Below, in pieces: positions 1-8,326 of a stretch of 64,000 nt of DNA (positions are counted from its first letter, which is position 1; every line of letters starts with the position of its first letter). The notes beneath the pieces are model-generated. The model did not search any database and was not told the DNA's origin. It saw nothing but the letters and a program-made list of their open reading frames with translations. The stretch is from assembly GCA_002307725.1 (NCBI GenBank), contig DBUB01000010.1, positions 761,111-825,110 of the forward strand, read 5' to 3'. Source of the stretch: Alphaproteobacteria bacterium UBA1301. GTDB taxonomy: Bacteria; Pseudomonadota; Alphaproteobacteria; Micropepsales; Micropepsaceae. The position numbers and the translations under genes are program-made.

Positions 1-116
1 AACGTCACCCCGATCTTTTTGGCGATCTCGCCCTGGGATAGCCCAAGCTGCTTGCGGCACGAGCGCAATCTTCCGGCCACGTAGGCGTCGATTGAATTGG
101 CTGCTTTTGGAGACAT
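1..116 (-). CDS. XRE-family helix-turn-helix regulator (N-terminal part, cut by window edge)
   Basis: Reading from the ATG complement at 114-116 toward base 1 gives an open frame of 38 codons starting MSPKAANSIDAYVAGRLRS. It continues with QLGLSQGEIAKKIGVT, the first helices of a Cro/C1-type helix-turn-helix (L-S-Q-x-x-I-A-x-x-x-G pattern). The rest of the protein lies outside the window, so effector domains and target cannot be judged. Related alphaproteobacterial proteins are small transcriptional repressors. It is transcribed in the same direction as the FixJ-like gene upstream, about 210 bases away, and probably has its own promoter in that gap. Confidence 0.75.
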   Translation of the reverse strand, partial: MSPKAANSIDAYVAGRLRSCRKQLGLSQGEIAKKIGVT

Positions 117-325
117 CCAAACTCCCGTCGCGTCGCGCGGAAAACGATTGCAGCGTATAAAGAACGCTTATGAGCGCAATTGGCAACGCCACGGAAATAA
201 TGATTGTTAGAAGTCTAAACCGCAGGTTGTTGTAAATGCGGATTGAGTCGTCTGTGGGCGGACCTTAATGCCATAGCTCGCGCCGAACCCGCGAAGAGCC
301 AAGACCTATGCGCGCCAGTGCGGCG

Positions 326-937
326 TCACTTGCGGGGCCGGGCGGCAATGGTGGTGCGAACGAGGTCGGTCAGGCCGTGCGCGTTTAGCTTATTCATGAT
401 CTGCGCGCGGTAGACTTCCACCGTGCGCGGCGAGATGCCGAGCTTCTGCGCGACCGCCTTGTTGGATTGCCCCGCGACGAGTTCGTCCAGAACACGCTTT
501 TCTTGTGGCGTGAGCTGGCCCAAGAGGCGCCGCGCCGTGCGCGCTTCGGATTTTTTTGCGCTGCTCTGCTCACTTATGAAGATGGCGCGGCGGATACTCG
601 CCAGAAGTTGACCGGCAGCGACCGGTTTCTCCAGGAAGTCGACCGCGCCAGCCTTCATCGCTTGCACGGCGAGGCCCACTTCGCCATAGCCCGACACAAG
701 GAGAACGGGAAGGTCGCCGCGGCGGCGGGCGACCTCGCGTTGAAGCGCCATCCCGTCCATGCCCGGCATGCACAGATCGGCGATCAGACAGGCGGCACCG
801 AACACGTCGTCGCCCAGAAACTCGGCAGCACTGGCGTAGTCCCTGACGGTGAACGCGGCCGTTTCAAGGAGCAGACGCAGCGATGCCCGCGTCTCGTCGT
901 CGTCATCGACAATGCAGATGGGATGAGCATTCGTCAT
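326..937 (-). CDS. FixJ/NarL-like two-component response regulator
   Basis: The protein has 203 residues. An N-terminal receiver domain (about 1-120) shows the acidic cluster IVDDDDE, the phospho-acceptor D54 in LIADLCMPG, and the conserved Lys in FLEKP. A LuxR-type helix-turn-helix follows (about 138-190: LTPQEKRVLDEL, GISPRTVEVYRAQIMNKL). This is the FixJ layout for a DNA-binding regulator activated by a partner kinase. I chose the ATG at 935-937 because GGAAGG lies just upstream and the receiver fold begins there. The frame is open for 57 more codons upstream, with hydrophobic stretches, but that extension looks unrelated. The gene upstream on the same strand encodes a PAS protein without a kinase domain, so the cognate kinase is not evident. 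Confidence 0.9.
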   Translation of the reverse strand: MTNAHPICIVDDDDETRASLRLLLETAAFTVRDYASAAEFLGDDVFGAACLIADLCMPGMDGMALQREVARRRGDLPVLLVSGYGEVGLAVQAMKAGAVDFLEKPVAAGQLLASIRRAIFISEQSSAKKSEARTARRLLGQLTPQEKRVLDELVAGQSNKAVAQKLGISPRTVEVYRAQIMNKLNAHGLTDLVRTTIAARPRK

Positions 938-1137
938 CAATGCGCCTTCCGTCCACGCGTCAGCGCCAACAAAACACGCCAGCAAAGCGGATAAAATCAC
1001 TGCGTTTGCGAGGGAATGTAAGCAAGGCGTAACAAATCCTGGAACTTTCCGATGCAATGGTGTCATAAGCGCATACAAAAAGAAGTACGCGATAACCACA
1101 TCCCACATTGTGCCAATTCAGGACACCAACGATAGGC

Positions 1138-2802
1138 TCAAGCGGCCGTCACCAGCTTCGGCTTTGCGGTCATCTCGGAGAATCGCGCCAGATCGGTGTT
1201 GTCCGTGAACGTCACCAGTGTGGCGCTGTCGGGCAGGCGCTTGAGGGATGCCGACAATGCTTTGCCGTCGGCGCGTTCCAGATCGCCCCATTCGCCGAGA
1301 CGCTCGGGCTGGCTGGAATTCACACCGGATGCAATCATGCTCCAGATGCCGTCGCGTCCTGTACGGCCGGCGCAGAGAGCGGCGATTTTGGTGAGATGCG
1401 GCTGGCCCGCCAGTTCGTTCTCGCTGATTTCCCAAAGACTGGCGAAGGCGTTGTTGTGCAGGCGCAGGCGCCCATCCGGTCCGAACAGCGCGAGCGCGTT
1501 ATCCATCGTATCGAGGAGGGCGCGCTGGGTGTGGAGCAGGAGTTGGTGAGCCGAAGCCACGCGAATTCGTTCGCTGATGTCGCGGAAAAGATAGACCGTG
1601 CCACCGGGCAAATAGGGGGCGGAACGCACGTCGATGCTGATGCCGGTCGGCAAATGCCAAGTTTCCACGGCATGCTCGTTCGCATCATGGAACTGCTGCA
1701 GAAATTCCTTCTTCCAGGCAGCGAAATTGCGCTGTTCCGGCACACGCCGCATTTCGCGCAACCGGTCGAGCACGTCAGACATGGTCGGATGGGCCTTGAG
1801 CCACGGCTCGGGCAGAGTCCACATCCGGACAAAGGCGTTGTTGTAGGCGACAAGCCCGGTATCAGTGCCAAAGATCGCAACCGCTGTATCAAGGGTGTTG
1901 AGCACGGCGCCGAACGCATCGATCGAAAGTTGCAGCCGGGATTCGGCACGCGCCTGCGCCGTTGTGTCGAGTGCAAAACCGGCGATGGAGTGGTCGGGCA
2001 GGCGCTTCAAGTCGAGCGCGAGGGAATGCCGTTCGCCATTGAATACGGCATATCGCTTGGCGGCAGTGGTGTCGTGGCCTTCACCGGCGGCACGTGCGAG
2101 ATCGCGTTCGGAGCGGTCGAGGCTTGCATCCTTCAGCAGCGCATCGCGCAACGTCGCCGTACCGGTGGCTGCCAGGAACGTGCGGTTTGCCCAGGTCAGG
2201 ACGAGGTGCTTGTTGCGGACCCATACCGGTAGCGGCAATGCATCGAGCACGGCGGCGAAATCGGCTTCAGGTTCGGCACCGGTCTTATCGATATGGAAGA
2301 ACACCGCGGCGCGCGACCCGACGGCGCAGCCGCGCACATCGACTTGCGGGTAATTCGCGGTACGGACTGTGGCGATGAACCCGGTACCGGTAGCGAGCAG
2401 GTCCTCCAGCTTGACGGCGAGAGCGGCCGCATCGGGTCCGTTGAGACTGGCCTGCAACAGACCGGCACCGCCGCGATAGCTGAGTGGCGCGTTCATGTCC
2501 GTGCTGAGAACGGCGATGGCCTCGGGGCAAGCGGAGATCATCGCTTCGCGGAATCGGATATCAGCCTGAGCGCGGCCCAAGGCGGCGCGCATGGCAAGGC
2601 GATAGGACCGGTAATGCAGGCGCGTCACCACGGCCCAAATGCAGCAGCCGCAGCCCAGAAGCAGCGAAGAAATGATCACGGCCGCGAGGCTGTAGCGGTG
2701 GGCGGGATCGTCGCCCAAAATGGTGAGCCATCCCGCCAACCCGGCGACGCCGGTCAGGAGCGAAAGATAAGCACCCATTATAAACTCGAAGGCCGTATGC
2801 AT
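1138..2802 (-). CDS. Membrane-anchored multi-PAS sensor protein lacking a histidine kinase domain
   Basis: The protein has 554 residues. Two hydrophobic segments lie near the N terminus (about 10-28 and 38-60), followed by three or four PAS-like repeats. The last two are clearly related to each other: AVAIFGTDTGLVAYNNAFVR near 310, and ALALFGPDGRLRLHNNAFAS near 440. Related alphaproteobacterial proteins of this PAS type carry a HisKA/HATPase region after the last PAS. Here the frame stops about 25 residues after it, with no H-box or ATP-binding motifs. It probably senses a small molecule or redox state at the inner membrane and signals through a partner. It lies upstream of, and codirectional with, the FixJ-like regulator. 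The start could also be the inner ATG eight codons later. Confidence 0.75.
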   Translation of the reverse strand: MHTAFEFIMGAYLSLLTGVAGLAGWLTILGDDPAHRYSLAAVIISSLLLGCGCCIWAVVTRLHYRSYRLAMRAALGRAQADIRFREAMISACPEAIAVLSTDMNAPLSYRGGAGLLQASLNGPDAAALAVKLEDLLATGTGFIATVRTANYPQVDVRGCAVGSRAAVFFHIDKTGAEPEADFAAVLDALPLPVWVRNKHLVLTWANRTFLAATGTATLRDALLKDASLDRSERDLARAAGEGHDTTAAKRYAVFNGERHSLALDLKRLPDHSIAGFALDTTAQARAESRLQLSIDAFGAVLNTLDTAVAIFGTDTGLVAYNNAFVRMWTLPEPWLKAHPTMSDVLDRLREMRRVPEQRNFAAWKKEFLQQFHDANEHAVETWHLPTGISIDVRSAPYLPGGTVYLFRDISERIRVASAHQLLLHTQRALLDTMDNALALFGPDGRLRLHNNAFASLWEISENELAGQPHLTKIAALCAGRTGRDGIWSMIASGVNSSQPERLGEWGDLERADGKALSASLKRLPDSATLVTFTDNTDLARFSEMTAKPKLVTAA

Positions 2803-3394
2803 GGTTCAACTCATCAAGCCCCTTCACCCTCCTAACGGATCTTCGGCATTTCGAAGGCGCCAGGGTTGTCGGTCACAGGCACTGCGTGCCGGCGGGCCGT
2901 GTTCGGTATTATGGCGTTTCCATTCCAGTTCTCTTTTGACCGGCGACGGGGCGACGTTGAGCGCATGGTTACCGAATCAAAAGCCCGTAATTCCGCGTAC
3001 GGAGTTTCAAGTTATGAAAAGTTAGTACTTTCCAGTATGTATGCAGCCTTAAATAAGCCAATGAAACCAATACGAAAACACCACTCGCACGACATTGTGT
3101 GGGGAAAACACGTAGTCTGAGGTGTGCTAATTTGGGACAGTGTTTGCTTAAGATAATCCTGTGGTGTCAGAAAAATATCGCTTTGTTGCATTGCGCAACG
3201 CAGAACGCAGTGTTGGAGAGATCGCACCCTAACACCTCGCGACGTCATCTCTGGTGATCGCGAATTGATTGCCTCAGTGCCAAACTCTCTCGGTACGAAA
3301 TTGTTTACCGCTTTCCTAACTCGATATTTTGGCCAAGACTTTCTTCACCAAGGCCATTCAGAATTTGGCTGCGTAATATGGGTCGGGGCAGCAA
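2803..3394. other. Intergenic, AT-richer stretch without a convincing gene
   Basis: This 590-base gap separates divergent genes and is visibly richer in A and T than its surroundings between about 2990 and 3370. Short open frames exist on both strands (for example 2866-3120 plus and 3012-3248 minus), but none has a recognisable domain, good codon bias or a clear ribosome site. It must hold the promoters of the PAS gene (leftward) and of the TetR-Sel1 gene (rightward). Confidence 0.5.
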
Positions 3395-4924
3395 TTGTCC
3401 GACGGATGTACAAATGCCACTGCACTGACGGGCGAGGACGCACGCGCGTTGATTGTCACCGCAGCCGAAGCGCTCTACCGGCGCGGCGGGGCTGATGCGG
3501 TAACGCTGAGTGCGGTTGCGCGCGAGGCAAAATTTGCCCGCGGTGTCATCTATACGCATTTTGCCAGCCGCCAGGAGTTGATCGCGGCGGTGGTGCCGGC
3601 GGAAGCGGAAAAGCCCGCCGAAGCGCCGGCCGGTGATAGTTATGATGGGTTTATGCGGGCCCAAGCCGAAGCACTGCAGGAACTCTCCAAGCAGGTGATC
3701 GTGCCCAAACCGCGCCAGCGCGATGCGACTGACGCGGCGCTGTCGCGGCTGGATGCGCGGATGGCGGTGACTGAGAAATCGCTGGCGGCCATCGAACAGC
3801 GGATGGGTGACCGGCTCAAAAGTTTGGATGTGGAAACCGGTGCGTTGGCGGAGCGGCTGCATGGGCTACGGCAGCGTCTGGAGAAATTCGAGGAGAAGCA
3901 GACCGTCGCGCTGGCGCAGATCCGTCTTGATGTACACAATCTCGGGCACGATCATCACAACGGCGGACCTGCCGTCGAGCCGGTGGCCGTTTCCGAGCTG
4001 GAGAGCGTTCCTCTGGCGGATGCGGAAATTGAAGCGCCGGTTGAATCTGCACCAGTTGCGGTGGAAGAAGATGTGCCGTCGACGCGTATGGCGGACTATT
4101 TGGTTTCGGCGCGGCGCGCGGCCAATGATGCGGCCGAACGGCTGGCGGCTGCAGCACCGCCAAAACGCAAAACGTTGTGGCAGCGCCTCGCCGGCAAGCG
4201 GCGCTGGGCGGTGTTGGCAGCGGCGGCGGCGCTGGTGGCGTGGTTCGATATCTACGTCTTTGCCCATTATCAGCCGGCGCAAGGCGCGGTGGTGCGGACC
4301 AATGTCGCACCGGTCGTGCCGCCACGAGGCGCGGTTAAGGCGGAATGGAGCCCGCGTGCCCAACTCGTCCGTGGACTGAAATATTTCAACGGCATCGGCG
4401 TGCCGGTCGATGTCAACAAATCGCGGCTGTGGATCGAGCGCGCGGCCCTGCGTGGTCAGCCCGTGGCCGAAAATCTGATGGGCGTCATCTACCAGACCGG
4501 CACTGGTGTTACGGTCAATATTCCGGTGGCGAGTGGCTGGTACCAAGGCGCCGCGGGCCACGGCAATCTCAAGGCGATGACCAATCTCGGTAAGCTCTAC
4601 GCCGGTGGCTGGCAGGGCGGTACCGATTTCGCCAAAGCGGCGGAGTGGTTCGCCAAGGCGGCGGCGCGCGGCGATGTCGATGCCGCCTTCGATCTGGCGG
4701 TGCTTTACGAGCGCGGCGAAGGCGTCGTGCGTAATATCACACAAGCCTACAAGTGGTATGCGATCGCCGCAGCCCTCGGCGACCGACATGCCGGTATCCG
4801 TTCCACCGCGCTCGCGTCACAACTCACGCCGGAGGAACGCGAAGCGGCGGATGCAGCGATTGCGGCGTATAAGCCGGTGCCGACCGACGCGGCGGCCAAC
4901 GACGTGCCGGCGATCAACGGCTGA
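3395..4924 (+). CDS. TetR-like HTH / coiled coil / transmembrane / Sel1-repeat fusion protein
   Basis: The protein has 509 residues and a probable TTG start preceded by a GGTCGGGG stretch. Residues about 14-62 match the TetR N-terminal DNA-binding domain (LIVTAAEALYRRGGADAVTL, then YTHFASRQELIAAVV). About 85-185 is heptad-rich and likely coiled coil. About 200-260 is acidic and Ala-rich. A single membrane helix spans about 270-291 after a basic cluster (KRKTLWQRLAGKRR), so the N-terminal part should be cytoplasmic. About 325-480 contains four Sel1-like repeats (GIGVPVDVNKSRLWIERAA, GTGVTVNIPVASGWYQGAA and others), which should be periplasmic. No TetR ligand-binding domain is present. This topology suggests a membrane-tethered DNA-binding or scaffold protein, broadly like PodJ in having periplasmic Sel1 repeats. 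The function is inferred. Confidence 0.8.
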   Translation: MSDGCTNATALTGEDARALIVTAAEALYRRGGADAVTLSAVAREAKFARGVIYTHFASRQELIAAVVPAEAEKPAEAPAGDSYDGFMRAQAEALQELSKQVIVPKPRQRDATDAALSRLDARMAVTEKSLAAIEQRMGDRLKSLDVETGALAERLHGLRQRLEKFEEKQTVALAQIRLDVHNLGHDHHNGGPAVEPVAVSELESVPLADAEIEAPVESAPVAVEEDVPSTRMADYLVSARRAANDAAERLAAAAPPKRKTLWQRLAGKRRWAVLAAAAALVAWFDIYVFAHYQPAQGAVVRTNVAPVVPPRGAVKAEWSPRAQLVRGLKYFNGIGVPVDVNKSRLWIERAALRGQPVAENLMGVIYQTGTGVTVNIPVASGWYQGAAGHGNLKAMTNLGKLYAGGWQGGTDFAKAAEWFAKAAARGDVDAAFDLAVLYERGEGVVRNITQAYKWYAIAAALGDRHAGIRSTALASQLTPEEREAADAAIAAYKPVPTDAAANDVPAING

Positions 4925-5030
4925 ATTCTATCACAAACCGGCGAAATCTGACTTGCCGGGACGCATCGCACTTGCCTCGGCGGGCAAGACGAGTAGAAGG
5001 GGCCCGAATTTCTGAGAGAGTGGCACCACA

Positions 5031-5975
5031 TTGGCACACACGGTCTTCATCGACGGCGCAGCGGGAACGACTGGTCTTGAAATTCGCGAGCGGCTGTCCG
5101 GGCGAAGCGATCTCATGGTCGTGCAGCTCGGCGATGCCGATCGCAAGGATGCCAAGGCTCGCGCCCGCGCCCTGAACGATGCCGATCTGGTGGTACTGTG
5201 CCTGCCGGACGATGCGGCGCGGCAAGCGGTGTCGCTGATCGAAAATCCCGCCGTGCGCGTGGTCGACGCGTCCACCGCGCATCGCACCGCGCCGGGCTGG
5301 ACCTATGGCTTTCCCGAACTCGAAGCTGATCAGCGCGCCAAGATCGCGGCGTCGAAGCGGGTCTCCAATCCGGGCTGTTGGGCGACAGGGTTCGTCGCGC
5401 TGGCGCGTCCCTTGGTGCGCGCCGGTGTGTTGCCGGCCGATTTCCCGGTCACGGCCAACGGCGTCTCGGGCTATTCCGGCGGTGGTAAGAGCATGATCGA
5501 GGAGTTCGAGAAAAAGGACTCGCCGAAATATGTCGCGACGGTCGTGCGCAACTACGCCCTGACGCTGGCGCACAAGCATTTGCCGGAGATGGCCGTGCAC
5601 ACCGGCCTGGCCCATCCGCCGGTGCTGGCGCCGTTCGTCGGACGCTTTTATCGCGGCATGCTGGTGGAACTGCCGCTAGCCACATGGGCGCTACCGGGGC
5701 AACCGAAGACAGCGGCGATTCATCAGGTGTTGGCCGATGCCTATCGCAGCGAAGCGCTGGTCGAAGTCGCAGCGGCCGATACCAAGGCGGCGAACCTGGA
5801 TGCGGAAGCGCTGAAAGGTACCAACCGGATCAAATTGTTCGTGTTTGGCAACGATGCCAGCGGGCAGGTGCGTCTGGTGGCGTTGCTCGACAATCTTGGC
5901 AAGGGTGCAGGCGGGGCGGCGGTGCAGAACCTCAACATCATGTTAGGTTTACCGGAGACGACCGGACTCCTCTGA
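5031..5975 (+). CDS. argC: N-acetyl-gamma-glutamyl-phosphate reductase
   Basis: This enzyme reduces N-acetyl-glutamyl-5-phosphate to the semialdehyde with NADPH, step three of arginine synthesis. At 314 residues it belongs to the short ArgC type found in alphaproteobacteria. The N-terminal dinucleotide motif reads FIDGAAGTTGLEI, and the active-site Cys is C116 in SNPGCWATGF. HLPEM and the C-terminal NDASGQVRLVALLDN region fit the dimerisation domain. The start is TTG at 5031, seven to ten bases after GAGAGAG. It follows the Sel1 fusion gene by about 105 bases, with no other arg genes nearby. Confidence 0.93.
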   Translation: MAHTVFIDGAAGTTGLEIRERLSGRSDLMVVQLGDADRKDAKARARALNDADLVVLCLPDDAARQAVSLIENPAVRVVDASTAHRTAPGWTYGFPELEADQRAKIAASKRVSNPGCWATGFVALARPLVRAGVLPADFPVTANGVSGYSGGGKSMIEEFEKKDSPKYVATVVRNYALTLAHKHLPEMAVHTGLAHPPVLAPFVGRFYRGMLVELPLATWALPGQPKTAAIHQVLADAYRSEALVEVAAADTKAANLDAEALKGTNRIKLFVFGNDASGQVRLVALLDNLGKGAGGAAVQNLNIMLGLPETTGLL

Positions 5976-6058
5976 CGATTCCGCCGCAGGGCCGGTTCTT
6001 GGCAGGACGGCAGTCGGCAGGCATCCTCGCGCCTTTCGCGCAGAATGGGACGCGCCGC

Positions 6059-8002
6059 ATGCATCCGCGCTTCATCGAGACCTTCGATCGGTTCCTCGGC
6101 AAGTGTTTTCCGACCTCGCGCGGAGCCGCGGCGGCCGCGTTGGCGATTGCCGTCCTTTATGGCGTGGCGCTGGCGGTGTTCAAGCTGCTGCCGCTGAACG
6201 ACGCGCTGATGTTCGCTATTGTGCTGGTCGCGGTGTTTCTGCTGCTCGACCGTTGCATGGCGACAACGCGCGTGCTGATGCTGCACGCCGTCACCCAGGT
6301 CATCGTGCTGTCGTGGGTGATCAATCTGTGGACGCTGGGTTATGAAGGCCGCAGCGCAGTGTTCGGCGGCATCCTGCCGTGGAGCGACTCCTTTGGCTTT
6401 TTGAGCGACGCCTTGCGGCTAGCGCACGGCCATTTGCTCGACGTCAGTGCCAAGCGGCCGATTTTCCCGGTGACGCTATCGGCACTGCTGCGATTGTTCG
6501 ACGGCAATCTGCGGCTGGCGCTGGTGGTGTTGACCGCGTTTGCGGCGTGGACTGTGGCGCTGGCAACCAATGCGGTCTGGCGGACGCACGGTCGGCGCGC
6601 AGCAGTCATCGTGTTTGCGATTTTGATGTTTTCGGAGCGCCATTGGGCAGGCGTGATCCAGACCGAAGACATCGGATTGCCGCTGGGGTTGATCGGCTTC
6701 ACGCTGATCTGGCGCGCCACCGCTGCCAGCGACACGGATTCCGCACGGGCGCGGATGATGGTGCTGTCGGGGCTGTTTGCGATCACCATCGCGCTGATGG
6801 CGCGGGCAGGGGCGTTCTTCATCCTGCCGGCGCTGGCGCTCTGGAGTACGCTGCATCTGGCGCCAGCGTATTCGCACCGCAAGGCGCGGCTTGGCCAATT
6901 GGGCGCCGCCGTGGTGGCGATCTTGGCTGGCGCTGCGGTGCATGAAATCGTTCTGCATACCGCCGCGAACGGCATGAGTTTCAGCGACTATCCGGCAATC
7001 GTGTTCGGGCTGATCCATCACCGCGATTTTACGCTGCTGCTGGAAAGGCATCCGGAGTTGACGGCGCTTGCGGGCGCAGCGCGTGCGGCGGCAGCCTGGC
7101 AGATCGTGATCGCCGAGGCGCTGGCGCATCCGGGAATGTTGGCTCTGGGCTTTGTGCGGTCGTTCGCCGAACTGTTTTATACGCCTAACGGCCTGTTTGG
7201 CTTTGTGTGGCGCAATCCGGACGACTTCGTGCTGGAGAACGGTGCTGCGGTGCGGGCGGCGGTGGCGCAATACGGCGTCGTCGGGCCGCTCTATCTCTGG
7301 ATTGCGGGGCGGGGCGTTTACAGCCTGTTCAACGCGCTGGCGATGGGCGTGCTGGCGGTTGGTTGGGTGGCGGCAACCATCGCGGCGCTGCTTGCGCTCT
7401 ATCGCGGACGGGCGGATCGCTTCAAGACGCTGCTGCGCTGGGCCATTGGCGGCGTGCTGCTGTCGGCGCCCTTCACCCCGCCGTGGATCACCTCGAGCCA
7501 TCAGGTGGAAACGGCGACGCTGGCCTTCCTGGCGGTGACGACAGCGACTTGGCGGCTGGAAGGGCGGCCTCTCTTAGGCCTGGGGAATAAGAGCGTCGTG
7601 TGGTTGCCACCGGGCTTTGCTGTGGTGGTGGTGCTGGCGGCGATTCTGCTTCCGGCGTGGCCCTTGAAAGCGCCCGATCGCGATCACGCGATGGCCGTCT
7701 ACCCTAGTGCGCTGGTGCGGGTGGCGGCGGACCGCACGCTCAATATGGCCGACCGGCGGGATGCCGATTTGTGGTTCTCGATCCAGTACCTGCAGAAGCA
7801 CAACGCTGCGTTCACGGCCTCCCTGACGCCCTATCTGAAGCATGGCACGATCTATGTCCTCGGCTACGACGCCAACGCGGGTAACGCCAAGATCTTGGTC
7901 GATGACGGTGGCAAGCTTGATCTCAGGCGCCGTTGGCAAGGTGTGACGGCAACGCCGCTGGCCGAACCGAGCGTGCTCCACGTCACGGCTACCGCGCACT
8001 GA
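6059..8002 (+). CDS. Polytopic membrane protein, possible GT-C-type glycosyltransferase
   Basis: The protein has 647 residues and about ten or more hydrophobic segments spread over residues 18-560, then a soluble C-terminal tail of roughly 90 residues. An acidic residue in the first large periplasmic loop (D110 in WSDSFGF) is followed by a LAHG..RPIFPV pattern. This resembles the catalytic loop of PMT/ArnT-like lipid-linked-sugar transferases, but identity is too weak to name a substrate. The ATG at 6059 is chosen because the open frame upstream of it lies inside argC. It may be co-transcribed with argC (gap 83 bases). Alternative: a membrane protein of unknown function. Confidence 0.7.
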   Translation: MHPRFIETFDRFLGKCFPTSRGAAAAALAIAVLYGVALAVFKLLPLNDALMFAIVLVAVFLLLDRCMATTRVLMLHAVTQVIVLSWVINLWTLGYEGRSAVFGGILPWSDSFGFLSDALRLAHGHLLDVSAKRPIFPVTLSALLRLFDGNLRLALVVLTAFAAWTVALATNAVWRTHGRRAAVIVFAILMFSERHWAGVIQTEDIGLPLGLIGFTLIWRATAASDTDSARARMMVLSGLFAITIALMARAGAFFILPALALWSTLHLAPAYSHRKARLGQLGAAVVAILAGAAVHEIVLHTAANGMSFSDYPAIVFGLIHHRDFTLLLERHPELTALAGAARAAAAWQIVIAEALAHPGMLALGFVRSFAELFYTPNGLFGFVWRNPDDFVLENGAAVRAAVAQYGVVGPLYLWIAGRGVYSLFNALAMGVLAVGWVAATIAALLALYRGRADRFKTLLRWAIGGVLLSAPFTPPWITSSHQVETATLAFLAVTTATWRLEGRPLLGLGNKSVVWLPPGFAVVVVLAAILLPAWPLKAPDRDHAMAVYPSALVRVAADRTLNMADRRDADLWFSIQYLQKHNAAFTASLTPYLKHGTIYVLGYDANAGNAKILVDDGGKLDLRRRWQGVTATPLAEPSVLHVTATAH

Positions 8003-8326
8003 CCGCCGCAATGGCGGAATTTCGCAAATCGTATAGCGAGGTCACTTTGCGACGATCTACGACCAAACCCGCCCGCATCACGGCGCGCCTCCAGGATAAG
8101 GTGCACAAATTGGATGCGGCACACGGACGGTTATCGCTTATCTTGGAGCTGGCTGGTGATTCGTCCGGATTCGGCGCCAGAAGGGTGGTATTTTGCTGCG
8201 ACATTCGGGCTATCGCACCAACTTTATCACCAATTTCATCCCCTTGCGGGGGTATGACGGCTTGGAACGGACATGACGGCCTTGTATATGGCAAACCGGT
8301 GCCAGCAAGGCACCGAGGAGCACTCC
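8003..8326. other. Intergenic region with no gene seen
   Basis: The 324 bases between the membrane protein and the OmpA-like lipoprotein hold no plausible coding frame. An in-frame ATG at 8273 would add 18 residues before the lipoprotein signal peptide, so it is not used. The stretch probably carries the lipoprotein promoter; I see no clear terminator. Confidence 0.4.

Noticed and set aside
938..1108. N-terminal extension of the FixJ-like regulator with hydrophobic segments
   Set aside because: The receiver domain begins at the ATG at 937 with a good ribosome site; the extension has no family match and would place membrane segments before a cytoplasmic receiver.
3012..3248. Minus-strand frame of 78 codons in the 2.8-3.4 kb gap
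   Set aside because: No ribosome site, no domain, Cys/Gln-rich composition and no neighbours supporting a role.
5684..6058. Upstream extension of the polytopic membrane protein
   Set aside because: This part overlaps argC in another frame and reads as Arg/Gly-rich noise; the hydrophobic protein begins after the ATG at 6059.
6476..7501. 341-codon minus-strand frame opposite the GT-C-like gene
   Set aside because: Composition dominated by Arg, Gln and His, no domain, and the plus strand encodes a coherent multi-helix membrane protein.
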